Source: Halobacillus halophilus
Lineage (GTDB): Bacteria; Bacillota; Bacilli; Bacillales; Halobacillaceae
NCBI RefSeq assembly: GCF_020171985.1
Contig: NZ_JAIVAL010000009.1
Location: 62,001 to 126,000, forward strand
Reading direction: 5' to 3'
DNA: 64,000 nt
Translations under genes and position numbers: made by a program
Part shown: positions 7,122-15,789 of the stretch, one piece after another
How the letters are laid out: each line of letters begins with the position of its first letter
Numbering within the stretch: position 1 is the first letter of the stretch
Notes under the pieces: model-generated
Told to the model about the DNA's origin: nothing
The model's database searches: none
Seen by the model: the letters and a program-made list of their open reading frames with translations, nothing else

Positions 7122-9143
7122 TCAGCGAATTTCCTTAAATACATTCTTCACTTTTGGAACGACGTAGTGGCTGCCGCCCTCAACGTCCTCAATCATCATC
7201 GAAACCATCAAATCAGGATTATCCGTATCCCACGCAATAAACCAACCGTTCTCCTGAGCGTTTTCTTGATCAAGAGATTGTTTTAACTCAGCCGTTCCGG
7301 TTTTTCCTGCGAGTTCCAGCCCTTCCACCTGTGGCTCATAACCTGTACCGTTTTTATTTTCCACTACTGCTTGAAGGGATTCGCGCACGGTAGATGCTGT
7401 TTCCGGGCTCATGATATTTTCATGCCAGGCCTGACGATTTTCTTCATTCTTCATTAGGACGGGCTTTAGCATCGTACCTTCATTTATAAACGGAGTGTAA
7501 GTCATAGCCAAATGCAGGCTGCTCATTTGAACTTCCCCCTGGCCATAGCCTGTATCTGCAAGCAGCGGTTCATTGTTTCCAAACGATTCTTCATTTAGAA
7601 TCTGTGAAGAACTTATTGGATAGGCCAAAGGAATGTCTTCTCCAAACCCAAAATCTTTCGCCTGCTCTAAGAAAGTTTCGCCGCCGATATCTAAAATGGA
7701 ACGTGCAAAATAAATATTATCTGAGCGTATAAGCGCATCACGCAAATTCACCTGCTTCTCTTCGTTGGCTCCTGGAACCCTCGTTACCGAGTATCCGCCC
7801 CATCCTTCCTCACTATAAGTACGCTCAGGAATCGACATTTCTTTTACTGGATTGATTGTTCCGGATTCAAGACCGATCGATGCTGTAATCGGTTTGAACG
7901 TCGAGCCCGGAGAATAGGTTTTAGTAAATTTATTCACAAGCGGCCGATCGGAGTTTTCTGTCAACTCTTTTCTCCGATCCTGACTCATCCCTAACACGAA
8001 TTGGTTAGGATTATAGGACGGAGCGCTCACAAGAGCAGTCACCTCGCCGGTAGAAGGATTGATCGCGGCAGCAGAACCGGACTCTCCTTTTAATTGGTTA
8101 TACACCGATTGCTGTACATCAGTTTGGATCGTAAGGGTAACATCCTCTCCATCTGAAGCAGGCTTTTCGGCTAGTACCTCTTTCACCTCGTTACTTTCAT
8201 CTAAGATCGAAACTTTACCACCCGGTGTGCCTCTCAATTGTTCCTCCATCACTCTTTCAAGACCAGTCTGTCCAACCTGATCATTGGATGTATAGCCTTC
8301 ACCTTCGCGCTCCTTCAGTTGTTCAGCTGTAATATCGTCTACATAACCGGTCAGATGAGCGGCGGCTTTGCCCAGTGGATAAACACGTGCATTGTCAATC
8401 TCATTAAATTGGGTCCCTGCCAATTCTTTAATGGCAGCAATACTTTCTTCATCATCATTGGCCACCGACCCTATAGGTACATAAGAGTCAGCCTTTACCC
8501 AGGACTGGTTTAGCTTCTGCTCGATGCTTTCCACAGAGATGTTCAAGATCTCTGACAAACCTTCTTTCGCTTCCTCTTCCTCTCCCTCCATTCTAGACGG
8601 TACGAGTCCAACTTCCTGAATGGTACCATTCACGGCAAGTCCTTCTCCATCCTGGTCGAAGATCTCTCCACGCTCAGGAGATAGGGTTTCTGGATAAATG
8701 GTATCGCCCTCTTCCATTCCTGCAAAAATCATGGAAGGGTTCCATTTTAACGCCCACGGCACATTATCCTCATCTTCTTCAAATACAAGTTCAGCTTCAT
8801 GGGAAAAATTAATCGTTCCGGCCATGGAATCCATGCTTGCCTTATAGGCAAACGTTTGAATTTCCTCCTGGTCATATTCCTGTTCTTCTTCAGGAAGACT
8901 ATATGTAACTTCTAAGTCACTTACATTAATATCTTTGTATATTTTTTTGTACCTCTCTGTAAACTCTGCTTCGCTTATCTTCTCTTTAGATTCCTCTCCG
9001 AGCAGTCCATACATTGTTTCATAATCTTCATCTTCCCACGCCGCCATATAGCCCTTGAACGTTTCTTCCGGACTCGGCTGTTCAGAACAGCCTGCAAGAC
9101 CTATGAACGCAAGAGAAAGAATCATAACCTTTAGCCACTTCAT
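7122..9143 (-). CDS. pbpC: penicillin-binding transpeptidase, PBP3 (PbpC) type
   Basis: 673 residues, close to B. subtilis PBP3 (668). Order: lipoprotein signal with lipobox LAGC (Cys19), an NTF2-like MecA-N domain (about 22-140), a PBP dimerisation domain (about 145-310) and a transpeptidase domain. The catalytic motifs are STFK (Ser414), SDN (474-476) and KTG (613-615). It is a class B enzyme that cross-links peptidoglycan on the outer face of the membrane. PBP2a-like domain order is seen in family members with low beta-lactam affinity, but resistance cannot be judged from sequence. The start at 9143 is chosen because AGAAGGAGG lies just before it; an upstream TTG at 9167 has no site. Confidence 0.93.
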   Translation of the reverse strand: MKWLKVMILSLAFIGLAGCSEQPSPEETFKGYMAAWEDEDYETMYGLLGEESKEKISEAEFTERYKKIYKDINVSDLEVTYSLPEEEQEYDQEEIQTFAYKASMDSMAGTINFSHEAELVFEEDEDNVPWALKWNPSMIFAGMEEGDTIYPETLSPERGEIFDQDGEGLAVNGTIQEVGLVPSRMEGEEEEAKEGLSEILNISVESIEQKLNQSWVKADSYVPIGSVANDDEESIAAIKELAGTQFNEIDNARVYPLGKAAAHLTGYVDDITAEQLKEREGEGYTSNDQVGQTGLERVMEEQLRGTPGGKVSILDESNEVKEVLAEKPASDGEDVTLTIQTDVQQSVYNQLKGESGSAAAINPSTGEVTALVSAPSYNPNQFVLGMSQDRRKELTENSDRPLVNKFTKTYSPGSTFKPITASIGLESGTINPVKEMSIPERTYSEEGWGGYSVTRVPGANEEKQVNLRDALIRSDNIYFARSILDIGGETFLEQAKDFGFGEDIPLAYPISSSQILNEESFGNNEPLLADTGYGQGEVQMSSLHLAMTYTPFINEGTMLKPVLMKNEENRQAWHENIMSPETASTVRESLQAVVENKNGTGYEPQVEGLELAGKTGTAELKQSLDQENAQENGWFIAWDTDNPDLMVSMMIEDVEGGSHYVVPKVKNVFKEIR

Positions 9144-9508
9144 TAATAGCTGCCTCCTTCTAGACAAAATAGGACAAATTCCATCTTAATAGTAGATATT
9201 ATATCAAAATTCTGACGATAACGTAGGAATCCCAACCTATCAATTGGAATTTTTGCCCTGTTTATTGAATCGACAGTAGTTTATATTAGGAGGGTTGTTT
9301 CTATTGAACCTCCCCATCCTTATAACAATTGAATTCGAAATCATGTTACACACAAATAATATCTTTCTTGTTTTCAAGTTTTAGAGAACATCATCACTAG
9401 AGGAATGCAGTTAAGATGGAACTAAGGGAGAGAAATTTTTAAAGAAGGAGTTCATCCATAGATAGCGAAGGTTTTATATGAAACTTTATGGATTAAGGAG
9501 GGATTAAA
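9144..9508. other. intergenic region, no gene seen
   Basis: About 365 bases between divergent genes. It holds an imperfect inverted repeat (GGAGGGTT near 9292 with AACCTCCCC near 9308) and must hold two promoters. No convincing small gene or RNA was found. Confidence 0.5.
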
Positions 9509-9994
9509 GTGAGTTATGAAATTTTAACTTTACCAGCCTATAGGGCAGTAGGATTAAAATGGGAGGGAACATTTTCTGAAATCGTACCTAACCTAAAAAA
9601 CGTCATTAAACAAAGTGAAGAGCGAGCAGATGAGTTAAAGTTTAAAGTAAATCCCATGGTGCAATTAGGGTTATCTTATCATGTACTCAAAAATGGGTTT
9701 ATACATTACGCTGTCTACGAAGTGAATGAGAAGCAGGGTATTCCTGACGGGATGATTGATATACGGATTCCTGAATGGACGTATGTAAAAGCTACACATC
9801 AAAAAGGAAAAGATGTACAAAAGACATATACGGATTTACACCAATGGCTGATGGATAGTAAATACACCGCATTTAGAGAAGCCGGTGTAGATTACTATGA
9901 TCCTTATATGCCAATCAAACATGAGTACTACCCTGTTGGTCATGACCCAAATGATCCTCACTTTGACATTTATATACCGATTGTTAAAAAATAA
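9509..9994 (+). CDS. GyrI-like/effector-binding domain protein
   Basis: 161 residues with GTG start after GGAGGG. The whole protein matches the bacterial transcription activator effector-binding fold (GyrI-like/SOUL superfamily): an initial beta strand YEILTLPAYRAVGLKWEG, a helix, and a C-terminal HEYYPVGHDPNDPHFDIYIPI block typical of the fold. It has no DNA-binding domain, so it is a stand-alone ligand-binding protein, perhaps a small-molecule sensor or hydrolase of the Cass2 type. It is a single-gene unit. Confidence 0.8.
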   Translation: MSYEILTLPAYRAVGLKWEGTFSEIVPNLKNVIKQSEERADELKFKVNPMVQLGLSYHVLKNGFIHYAVYEVNEKQGIPDGMIDIRIPEWTYVKATHQKGKDVQKTYTDLHQWLMDSKYTAFREAGVDYYDPYMPIKHEYYPVGHDPNDPHFDIYIPIVKK

Positions 9995-10080
9995 ATGTTT
10001 ATGACTTAACCAACAGGGTTTTATTTTGTATTTAAAAAATGGAAGCCCCCCCCCTCAGGGAACTTCCACAATCAACATGT

Positions 10081-10212
10081 TTAAGAAAATGATTCGATAT
10101 ATGATTTCAGCACATGTACGCCCTGAACACAATCATTCAGCGAAGACCATTCATCCGGAGTATGGCTTACACCATCTTTACTATTAACAAACAGCATAGC
10201 GACCGGTAAGTA
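10081..10212 (-). pseudogene. 3' remnant of an M20-family amidohydrolase
   Basis: Only the last 40 or so residues remain. The stretch VAMLFVNSKDGVSHTPDEWSS followed by DCVQGVHVLKSYI is the C-terminal end of hydantoinase/carbamoylase-type M20 hydrolases (N-carbamoyl-amino-acid or allantoate amidohydrolase). The open frame continues upstream to 10305, but that part lies on the opposite strand of a tnpB fragment and is not M20 sequence. The 5' part, including all the metal ligands, is gone. Confidence 0.75.
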
Positions 10213-10470
10213 ATGACCAACAATCCCAAGTGCGGATACCAGAACAGGGAGGTAAAGAATCTCGCTGTTCGAACGTGGAACTGCCCGACTTGCGGCTCCC
10301 GCCACGACCGCGACCTAAATGCGAGCTTCAATATATTGAAGGAAATTAAAAGAATCCTTCCAACCGTCGGTGCTACGGGGTTAGCCTAATCATTTGAACG
10401 AACCGTTAGGTTCGTGCTCTTAGGAATCCCCCAACTTCAAGGAGTGTCAGCGAGTAAGTGGGGGTAGTTC
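10213..10470 (+). mobile_element. IS200/IS605-type tnpB 3' fragment with right end
   Basis: The plus strand encodes the C-terminus of TnpB: the second half of the four-Cys zinc ribbon and RuvC region ([16 protein letters not shown], then [17 protein letters not shown]), with a stop at 10387-10389. The last RuvC acidic residue, the D of HDRDLN, is present. After the stop come two hairpins: 10398-10415 (ACGAACC/GGTTCGT) and about 10427-10466 (CCCCCAACTT paired with AAGTGGGGG). These are typical of the IS605 right end, which also makes the 3' part of the omega RNA in active elements. The left part of the element and most of tnpB are missing. The break at about 10210-10225 abuts the M20 remnant. 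Confidence 0.85.
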
Positions 10471-10565
10471 AATTATCGGATCATATTCCTCCATTAGAAA
10501 CAAGCTTAGACAGCACGTTATGCTGAGCTGTCTAAGTCTTAAATAGTTCAGCCACTTGTACTGCA

Positions 10566-11309
10566 TTAAAACTTGGCATAGTAATCATGAAAAAGCCTTC
10601 CCCCATGAGGAGCCAGAAATTCATCCACGAACCTGATTAATTCATCTTTTTCCTGGCGAGTATAAAAGGATTGAAGACATTCTGTTAACCGGGCAGCCAA
10701 CATTTCATCATAGTCTCTCAGAGAGCGGTACATCCACTTTCCCTCTCCCACCCACCTTTGATTGGATCTTAATATAAACTGGTGAAGACTCTCGGTTAGC
10801 GAACTTACCGAATAAATATCTTCTTCCGGCCTCTCCGAACCTTCCAAATCATCCAGCTTATCGGAAATCGCATACCGTAACTCATCCAGTTTACTAAGAG
10901 ATAAAGCACTAGGACCTTCTATTAAGCTTCTTTTTGCTTGTTCTTTAATCTTTTCAGCTTCCCTTCCCCCTTTGAGGACGGTCCCCTCTGCACACATTCG
11001 GGTCGTCAAAGGTACTCCATGCTGCGTTTCGATAAAAAAAGCATCTTCCAGGGAATCTTCATTATGGACAAACGCTTCAATCGGCCATTCGCCATAATAA
11101 TACGACTTTCGAAAGGGCTTCTGATCAATAACCACGATATCCAGATCTGATGAAGGAGTCTCCTCGCCACGAACAACGCTTCCTGAGAGTACAGCAATCT
11201 GGCAATCTGGAAAATATAAATCAATAAATGCTTGGGCTGTATGAAAGGCATCTCTTTTCAATGGATCTTCCCACCTTCTATTTTTTATAAAACGTGCAGA
11301 GACGTTCAT
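10566..11309 (-). CDS. nucleotidyltransferase-domain protein
   Basis: 247 residues. The N-terminal domain has the Pol-beta nucleotidyltransferase signature GSVVRG (43-48) followed by SSDLDIVV (53-60), with D55 and D57 as likely metal ligands. The C-terminal half is helical, as in aminoglycoside-nucleotidyltransferase-like proteins, but the substrate cannot be told. No good ribosome site precedes the ATG (only ATAAAG), and no other ATG is close. It follows the phosphonate operon but is separated from it by a strong terminator, so it is probably an independent unit. Confidence 0.75.
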   Translation of the reverse strand: MNVSARFIKNRRWEDPLKRDAFHTAQAFIDLYFPDCQIAVLSGSVVRGEETPSSDLDIVVIDQKPFRKSYYYGEWPIEAFVHNEDSLEDAFFIETQHGVPLTTRMCAEGTVLKGGREAEKIKEQAKRSLIEGPSALSLSKLDELRYAISDKLDDLEGSERPEEDIYSVSSLTESLHQFILRSNQRWVGEGKWMYRSLRDYDEMLAARLTECLQSFYTRQEKDELIRFVDEFLAPHGGRLFHDYYAKF

Positions 11310-11405
11310 CTTTATGATATTCAGAAGGCAGGTCAGTGTTCGGCAATCGCCAGGTGCAAAATCATTCAGCGTTGATCCTGAAAAACTCTAAATAAAATCC
11401 AAAAA

Positions 11406-11437
11406 CCAAGAGTCTCTTCCAACGAAGAGACTCTCGG
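11406..11437 (-). terminator. terminator of the phn operon
   Basis: A 12-bp stem, AAGAGTCTCTTC with GAAGAGACTCT plus flanking CC/GG, a CAAC loop, then a T-rich stretch on the minus strand. It lies 15 bases after the last gene. Confidence 0.85.
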
Positions 11438-11451
11438 TTAGTCTATCAAAC

Positions 11452-12306
11452 TTATATATTTGACGGCACCAGCGCTTTCATCGATTCTAATGCGCCTTTC
11501 CCTGGACTTTTGCAGCCGAGTGGGTACTCCTCCGAAGGTCCGTATCCCCCGTGAAAATCAGATCCACCTGTTACGATTAAATTAAACCGCTCCGCATAAT
11601 CCAATGCTTTTTCTTCCAACAATGGATCGTGAAGTGGATGATAGACTTCGATTCCTTTTAAACCGTGCTTGGTCCATTCTTCAATCGCATCAAAATTATC
11701 AAACTGCCCCGGGTGAGCAAGTACTGGAATTCCACCAGCCGCTTCTATTGTGCGAATGGCATCGATTGCATCGAGATAATGAACAGGTGTGTAGGCAATC
11801 CCTTCTTCCCCACTCTCCGTTTCAGCAGCAAACAGTTCTTTGTAAAGCGGACTGTAAATTTCATTCGTAAATCCATGGTCGATCAGAGTGTGCATAATAT
11901 GCTGTTTATATACAGCTGTGGAATCTTTGGCGTAGGCCTGAACCTCTTCCCACGTAATTGGATAGCCTGCCTGAATCAGTTTCTGTACCATATCATAGGA
12001 AGCAAAATGCCTTCTTTTCAACATGGGACTGCATAAATGCTGTAATTCTGTACTATCTTCCGGAACGTGATACCCGAGGATGTGTGCACGCTTGTTACGC
12101 TTATAGTCAAAGGCAGAGATTTCAATGCCTGGAATGATCTCAATGCCCTGTTGTTTCCCAAGTCGTTTGGCTTCTTGTAAACCCGCTGTTGTGTCGTGGT
12201 CCGTAATGGCCAGATGGGTCAACTGCCTGTTTTTTGCCAGATCCATGATCTCTTGAATGGTCATCGTATTATCTGAAATGCTTGTATGACAGTGTAAATC
12301 TATCAA
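11452..12306 (-). CDS. PHP-domain phosphoesterase of the C-P lyase operon (PhnPP type)
   Basis: 284 residues. PHP metal-binding motifs are visible: DLHCHTSISD (3-12), AITDHDTT (33-40), GIEISA (60-65), HILGYHV (75-81), VLAHPGQF (195-202) and SDFHGG (249-254). In phosphonate operons lacking phnP, a PHP enzyme takes over opening or dephosphorylation of the 5-phosphoribosyl 1,2-cyclic phosphate left by PhnJ. That role is inferred from its place as last gene of the operon and from the absence of phnP. It probably starts with TTG, preceded at a distance by TGGAG. It lies 39 bases after phnM. Confidence 0.85.
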   Translation of the reverse strand: MIDLHCHTSISDNTMTIQEIMDLAKNRQLTHLAITDHDTTAGLQEAKRLGKQQGIEIIPGIEISAFDYKRNKRAHILGYHVPEDSTELQHLCSPMLKRRHFASYDMVQKLIQAGYPITWEEVQAYAKDSTAVYKQHIMHTLIDHGFTNEIYSPLYKELFAAETESGEEGIAYTPVHYLDAIDAIRTIEAAGGIPVLAHPGQFDNFDAIEEWTKHGLKGIEVYHPLHDPLLEEKALDYAERFNLIVTGGSDFHGGYGPSEEYPLGCKSPGKGALESMKALVPSNI

Positions 12307-12345
12307 TTATTTTCAACTCCAATCTCACTAGAACGTAGCCCTTTT

Positions 12346-13524
12346 TTATCCAATTAATGAACGCTGAGCGTGATATACCGTTTGACCTTCAACCACCGTG
12401 CGTCGGACAGCCGGATACGATCCTTCCATATCAATAAAAAGAATGTCCGCTTGTTTACCAGCCTCGAGACTCCCTCGCTCATTAGCAATTCCCAGGGCTT
12501 CAGCCGGATAAAGGCTTACCATTTTCCAGGCTTCCGGCAGGGAAATACCGTGACTTCTGACTTCTGCTACTGAGGGAAGCAAGGCTGATGGATGATAATC
12601 AGAACAAATGATGTGTGCTGCGCCATCCAGGACAGCCTCAATTGCTCGCATGTTGCCGCTATGAGAAAAACCTCGCACAATGTTCGGTGCTCCCACACTC
12701 ACATATAATCCCTTATCAGAAGCGTGGCGAGCCGCTTCCATTGTAATTGGAAATTCGCTGATACTGATTGGAAAGTCGTTCAGGATATAATCAATTTTCT
12801 CGACCGTGTCATCGTCATGAGAAGCAAGACTGACCCCTTCTGCATGAGCATACTGCGCCATTTCACGGAGATCTTCCCACTCTACTTTTTCTTTCAGGCT
12901 TAAGACTTCCTTTGTCATAGTAACCGCTTGCTCGTCTGTGATGTTATACTGTTTTTTTGTAAATTCCTGAAATCCTTCCATTGATTTGAATTGCCCCTGT
13001 CCTGGTGAATGATCCATAAACGACAAGAGGTCGATCTTCTGATTACGAATAAAGGATTCAATAACAGGTAATGCACCCCGGTTCGTTAACTCATAGCGGA
13101 GATGAATACGGTGGCGTACCATGGACGGACTATTCTTTCTGCGTTTATCAATGCTATTCATCAAGTTAACCGCCTGCTCGTCCCCCCTTATTCCGGATCC
13201 ATCGGATAAGGAGATCGAATGGTAAATCGTCGTAATCCCGTTTCCTGCAAGTTTACGCTCCATTTCATTCATCGCCATTTCTAACGGAAAGAACGTGTTC
13301 GGCCTTGGTTCCATCTCTTTTTCAATCGCATCACAATGGATTTCGATCATACCTGGAGCCACATACATTCCTGCTGCATCAATCAATTTATACTCACTTT
13401 CCATCCAATGGTCAGGCGAACCTCCCACTCGTAAAATTCTCCCATCTTCAATCCACACATCCGCCTCAAGAACTTCCTCAGGTGTGATGACTTTACCGTT
13501 CGTAATCACAAGTCTCCTGCTCAT
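12346..13524 (-). CDS. phnM: alpha-D-ribose 1-methylphosphonate 5-triphosphate diphosphatase PhnM
   Basis: 392 residues, an amidohydrolase-superfamily enzyme. It removes pyrophosphate from ribose 1-methylphosphonate 5-triphosphate to give the substrate of PhnJ. Family marks are PGMIEIHCDAIEKEMEPRP (about 56-74), SFMDHSPGQGQF (about 168-179), LASHDDDT (about 233-240) and the C-terminal CSDYHPSALL. The ATG overlaps the phnL stop by four bases, and GGAGGTG gives a strong ribosome site. Confidence 0.96.
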   Translation of the reverse strand: MSRRLVITNGKVITPEEVLEADVWIEDGRILRVGGSPDHWMESEYKLIDAAGMYVAPGMIEIHCDAIEKEMEPRPNTFFPLEMAMNEMERKLAGNGITTIYHSISLSDGSGIRGDEQAVNLMNSIDKRRKNSPSMVRHRIHLRYELTNRGALPVIESFIRNQKIDLLSFMDHSPGQGQFKSMEGFQEFTKKQYNITDEQAVTMTKEVLSLKEKVEWEDLREMAQYAHAEGVSLASHDDDTVEKIDYILNDFPISISEFPITMEAARHASDKGLYVSVGAPNIVRGFSHSGNMRAIEAVLDGAAHIICSDYHPSALLPSVAEVRSHGISLPEAWKMVSLYPAEALGIANERGSLEAGKQADILFIDMEGSYPAVRRTVVEGQTVYHAQRSLIG

Positions 13525-14231
13525 GTCTGCACCTCCTCATGCATCATTCCCTGCTTCATGTTGTATTGCTGATCCACTACCGACTCCATAAATTCCAGAT
13601 CATGAAAAATACCAAGCATACTCGTGCCAGCTTCCTTTAAGCGGATAATCATATCTTTCACGGACTCTTTCGTGGCGGCATCAAGGGATGCGGTAGGTTC
13701 ATCTAACAGAAGAAGTTTCGGTTTTTTAACCATTGCCTGGGCCAGATTCAATCGGAGTTTTTCTCCTCCACTAAAGGTTTGCGGATACGCATCCCATAGT
13801 TCCTCCGAAAGTCGGAAGTGGGAAAGCATCTTTCTTGCTTCCTTATGTGCTTCTTCCTGAGAATAATTCATTTCTACCAGTGCTTTCTGAACTACTTCGA
13901 TCGCTGTAACCCGTGGCATCACTTTAAGAAATTGAGAGACATAACCGATTTCATTACGGCGTATAGCAAGGATCTCCCTCTCTGAAGCACTGGCTAAATC
14001 CAGCCATCCGTATTGGTCGGAGTGATACATGATGCCTCCTGACGTTGGAATGTACGTGCGGTAAACACTTCTAAGAATAGTAGATTTTCCAGCGCCGCTT
14101 TTTCCTGTAATTCCAATAAACTCTCCCTGATTCAGGGTAAAAGAAACTTCGCTGCACCCTTGGATGGTCTTATTGAAATGATGCATGTAGAATGATTTTT
14201 CCAAATCTTTTATTTCCAATAGCTCTGACAT
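13521..14231 (-). CDS. phnL: C-P lyase ABC ATPase subunit PhnL
   Basis: 236 residues from the ATG at 14231, which follows AAGGTGG; the frame opens at a GTG four codons earlier inside that site. ABC ATPase motifs: Walker A GKSGAGKS, signature FSGGEKLRL, Walker B LLLLDEP. The N-terminal FYMHHFNKTIQGCSEVSF is typical of PhnL. It is needed for attaching the phosphonate to ribose with PhnGHI, and is not a transporter ATPase. It is coupled to phnM. Confidence 0.95.
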   Translation of the reverse strand: MSELLEIKDLEKSFYMHHFNKTIQGCSEVSFTLNQGEFIGITGKSGAGKSTILRSVYRTYIPTSGGIMYHSDQYGWLDLASASEREILAIRRNEIGYVSQFLKVMPRVTAIEVVQKALVEMNYSQEEAHKEARKMLSHFRLSEELWDAYPQTFSGGEKLRLNLAQAMVKKPKLLLLDEPTASLDAATKESVKDMIIRLKEAGTSMLGIFHDLEFMESVVDQQYNMKQGMMHEEVQT

Positions 14232-14247
14232 ACTGCTCCCCACCTTA

Positions 14248-14889
14248 TTATTCTCTATTTCCGTAACGCTCTATAAACAGCTCAACATCGTTCAAGTCTT
14301 TGAAGCGAGCTTCCAGAGTAGCCCGGTCCCAGTTCCACCAGGCAATTTCTTGCAGCTGTTCAGCAACTTCTTCAGAGAACCTCCTCCGAATCGGTTTGGC
14401 CGGTACACCTGCCACAATCATATAAGGCTCTACATCTTTTGTGACGACAGCTCCGGATCCAATTACAGCGCCGTTTCCAACCGTAACTCCCGGCATTATA
14501 ATCGCGTTGTGACCAATCCATACGTCGTGCCCGATTGTGACGGCATCTTCTTTTCGCCATTGAAATATAGATTCATCATCTCTAGCATCCAGCTGATATT
14601 GTTTTCTTCTATAGGTCATATGATGTTGAGTAACCCTCCACATAGGGTGATTCGATGGATTAATTCTTACGTGAGAAGCAATGGAACAAAATTTACCTAC
14701 ATGAGCATAAGCAATGTTTACCTCTCCATCCGTGTAGGTATATTTACCTATTTTAGAATCCTGAATAAGTGTGCGATCCGCAATAGATGTCCATTCTCCC
14801 AGATCGCTATTAATCACTACACTGGATTCATCGACAAAAGGAGCAGGTCCCAAGATTCGTTTTGTTTTTTCTAATTGCTCAGCAGACAT
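14248..14889 (-). CDS. phosphonate-operon hexapeptide-repeat acetyltransferase
   Basis: 213 residues with left-handed beta-helix repeats (VGKFCSIASHVRINPS, HDVWIGHNAIIMPGVTVG, NGAVIGSGAVVTKDV) of the xenobiotic acetyltransferase type. A transferase of this family is a regular member of many C-P lyase operons. Its substrate is not firmly known; protection against toxic aminophosphonates, as done by the unrelated PhnO in E. coli, is a guess. Ribosome site GGAGGTATGTT. It lies between phnK and phnL. Confidence 0.88.
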   Translation of the reverse strand: MSAEQLEKTKRILGPAPFVDESSVVINSDLGEWTSIADRTLIQDSKIGKYTYTDGEVNIAYAHVGKFCSIASHVRINPSNHPMWRVTQHHMTYRRKQYQLDARDDESIFQWRKEDAVTIGHDVWIGHNAIIMPGVTVGNGAVIGSGAVVTKDVEPYMIVAGVPAKPIRRRFSEEVAEQLQEIAWWNWDRATLEARFKDLNDVELFIERYGNRE

Positions 14890-14908
14890 AACATACCTCC
14901 GAAATATT

Positions 14909-15787
14909 TTATAGTAGAGAGTGAACGAGCAGCTGGGTGTACGGGTGCTGGGGATCCTCGAGAATTTGATCCGTTAGTCCCTGTTCCACTACTCTCCCCT
15001 GTTTCATGACCATTGTTCGATCAGCGAGCATTCTTATAACGCCCAAATCATGTGAAACAACGATCATTGCTACATCAAGCTCACGTTGAATACTTCGAAT
15101 AAGGTCCAGTACCTTAGCTTGAACAGAAAGATCTAAACCTGTTGTTACCTCATCAAGCAATAATAACGGTGGGTTATTGGCAAGTGCCTTCGATATTTGA
15201 ACACGCTGCTGCATACCTCCACTGAACCTTCGCGGCTGCTCATCCATTCTGGATACAGGAATTTCCACCTTTTCCAAAAGCTCGGCTGAGCGATCTCGAA
15301 TATTCCCGACATGAAAGTGTCCAGCAGAGATAAGTTTCTCTGCCACATTCCCGCTGCTTGAGTAATCCATCTTCAACCCAAGATGAGGATTCTGATAAAC
15401 CATCCCCATAATATAGTTCCGAATATAGCGCTGCTGCTGAGCCGACTCCATAAAAATATTTTCCTCACCGTTTTTGTAATCATGGATGAGTGCACTGCCG
15501 GACGTTACCTGCTGGTCAAAGTAAAGGCTTTTGACGAGTGTGCTTTTTCCAGAGCCGCTTTCTCCGACAATTCCTAGAATTTCACCCCTGTCTAAATCAA
15601 AACTTACATTAGAGCAAGCGCGGACACTGCCGCATACCGGACAGTAGTTCTCTTTCAGCTCTTCATGTTCACAGTAAGAGCAGCCTGGGCCAAAACGTTT
15701 CGTGAGTTGATCTACTCGAAGGACCGGCTTGTCTTCCAGATTATTTCCCTTCATCAATGTCTCTCCCTTGATCTGTATAGACGTCAT
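14909..15787 (-). CDS. phnK: C-P lyase ABC ATPase subunit PhnK with Cys-rich insert
   Basis: 292 residues. Walker A GESGSGKS (75-82), signature FSGGMQQRV and Walker B LLLDEVT are present. Between strand 1 and strand 2 there is an insert with four cysteines (Cys36, 39, 49, 52) spaced as two CxxC pairs, like a zinc ribbon; E. coli PhnK lacks it. PhnK docks on the PhnGHIJ core. The first ATG lies two bases after the phnJ stop and follows GGGGTG. A later ATG at 15754, after AAGGGAG, would give a 281-residue form that still keeps the insert. Confidence 0.93.
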   Translation of the reverse strand: MTSIQIKGETLMKGNNLEDKPVLRVDQLTKRFGPGCSYCEHEELKENYCPVCGSVRACSNVSFDLDRGEILGIVGESGSGKSTLVKSLYFDQQVTSGSALIHDYKNGEENIFMESAQQQRYIRNYIMGMVYQNPHLGLKMDYSSSGNVAEKLISAGHFHVGNIRDRSAELLEKVEIPVSRMDEQPRRFSGGMQQRVQISKALANNPPLLLLDEVTTGLDLSVQAKVLDLIRSIQRELDVAMIVVSHDLGVIRMLADRTMVMKQGRVVEQGLTDQILEDPQHPYTQLLVHSLL

Positions 15788-15789
15788 AT

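Noticed and set aside
10081-10305. A 74-residue intact minus-strand gene
   Set aside because: Its upstream half is the antisense of a tnpB fragment and only the last 40 or so residues resemble a protein family, so it is a chimera of two remnants.
11665-12036. A 123-codon plus-strand open frame
   Set aside because: Antisense to the PHP-domain gene, which keeps all its metal motifs.
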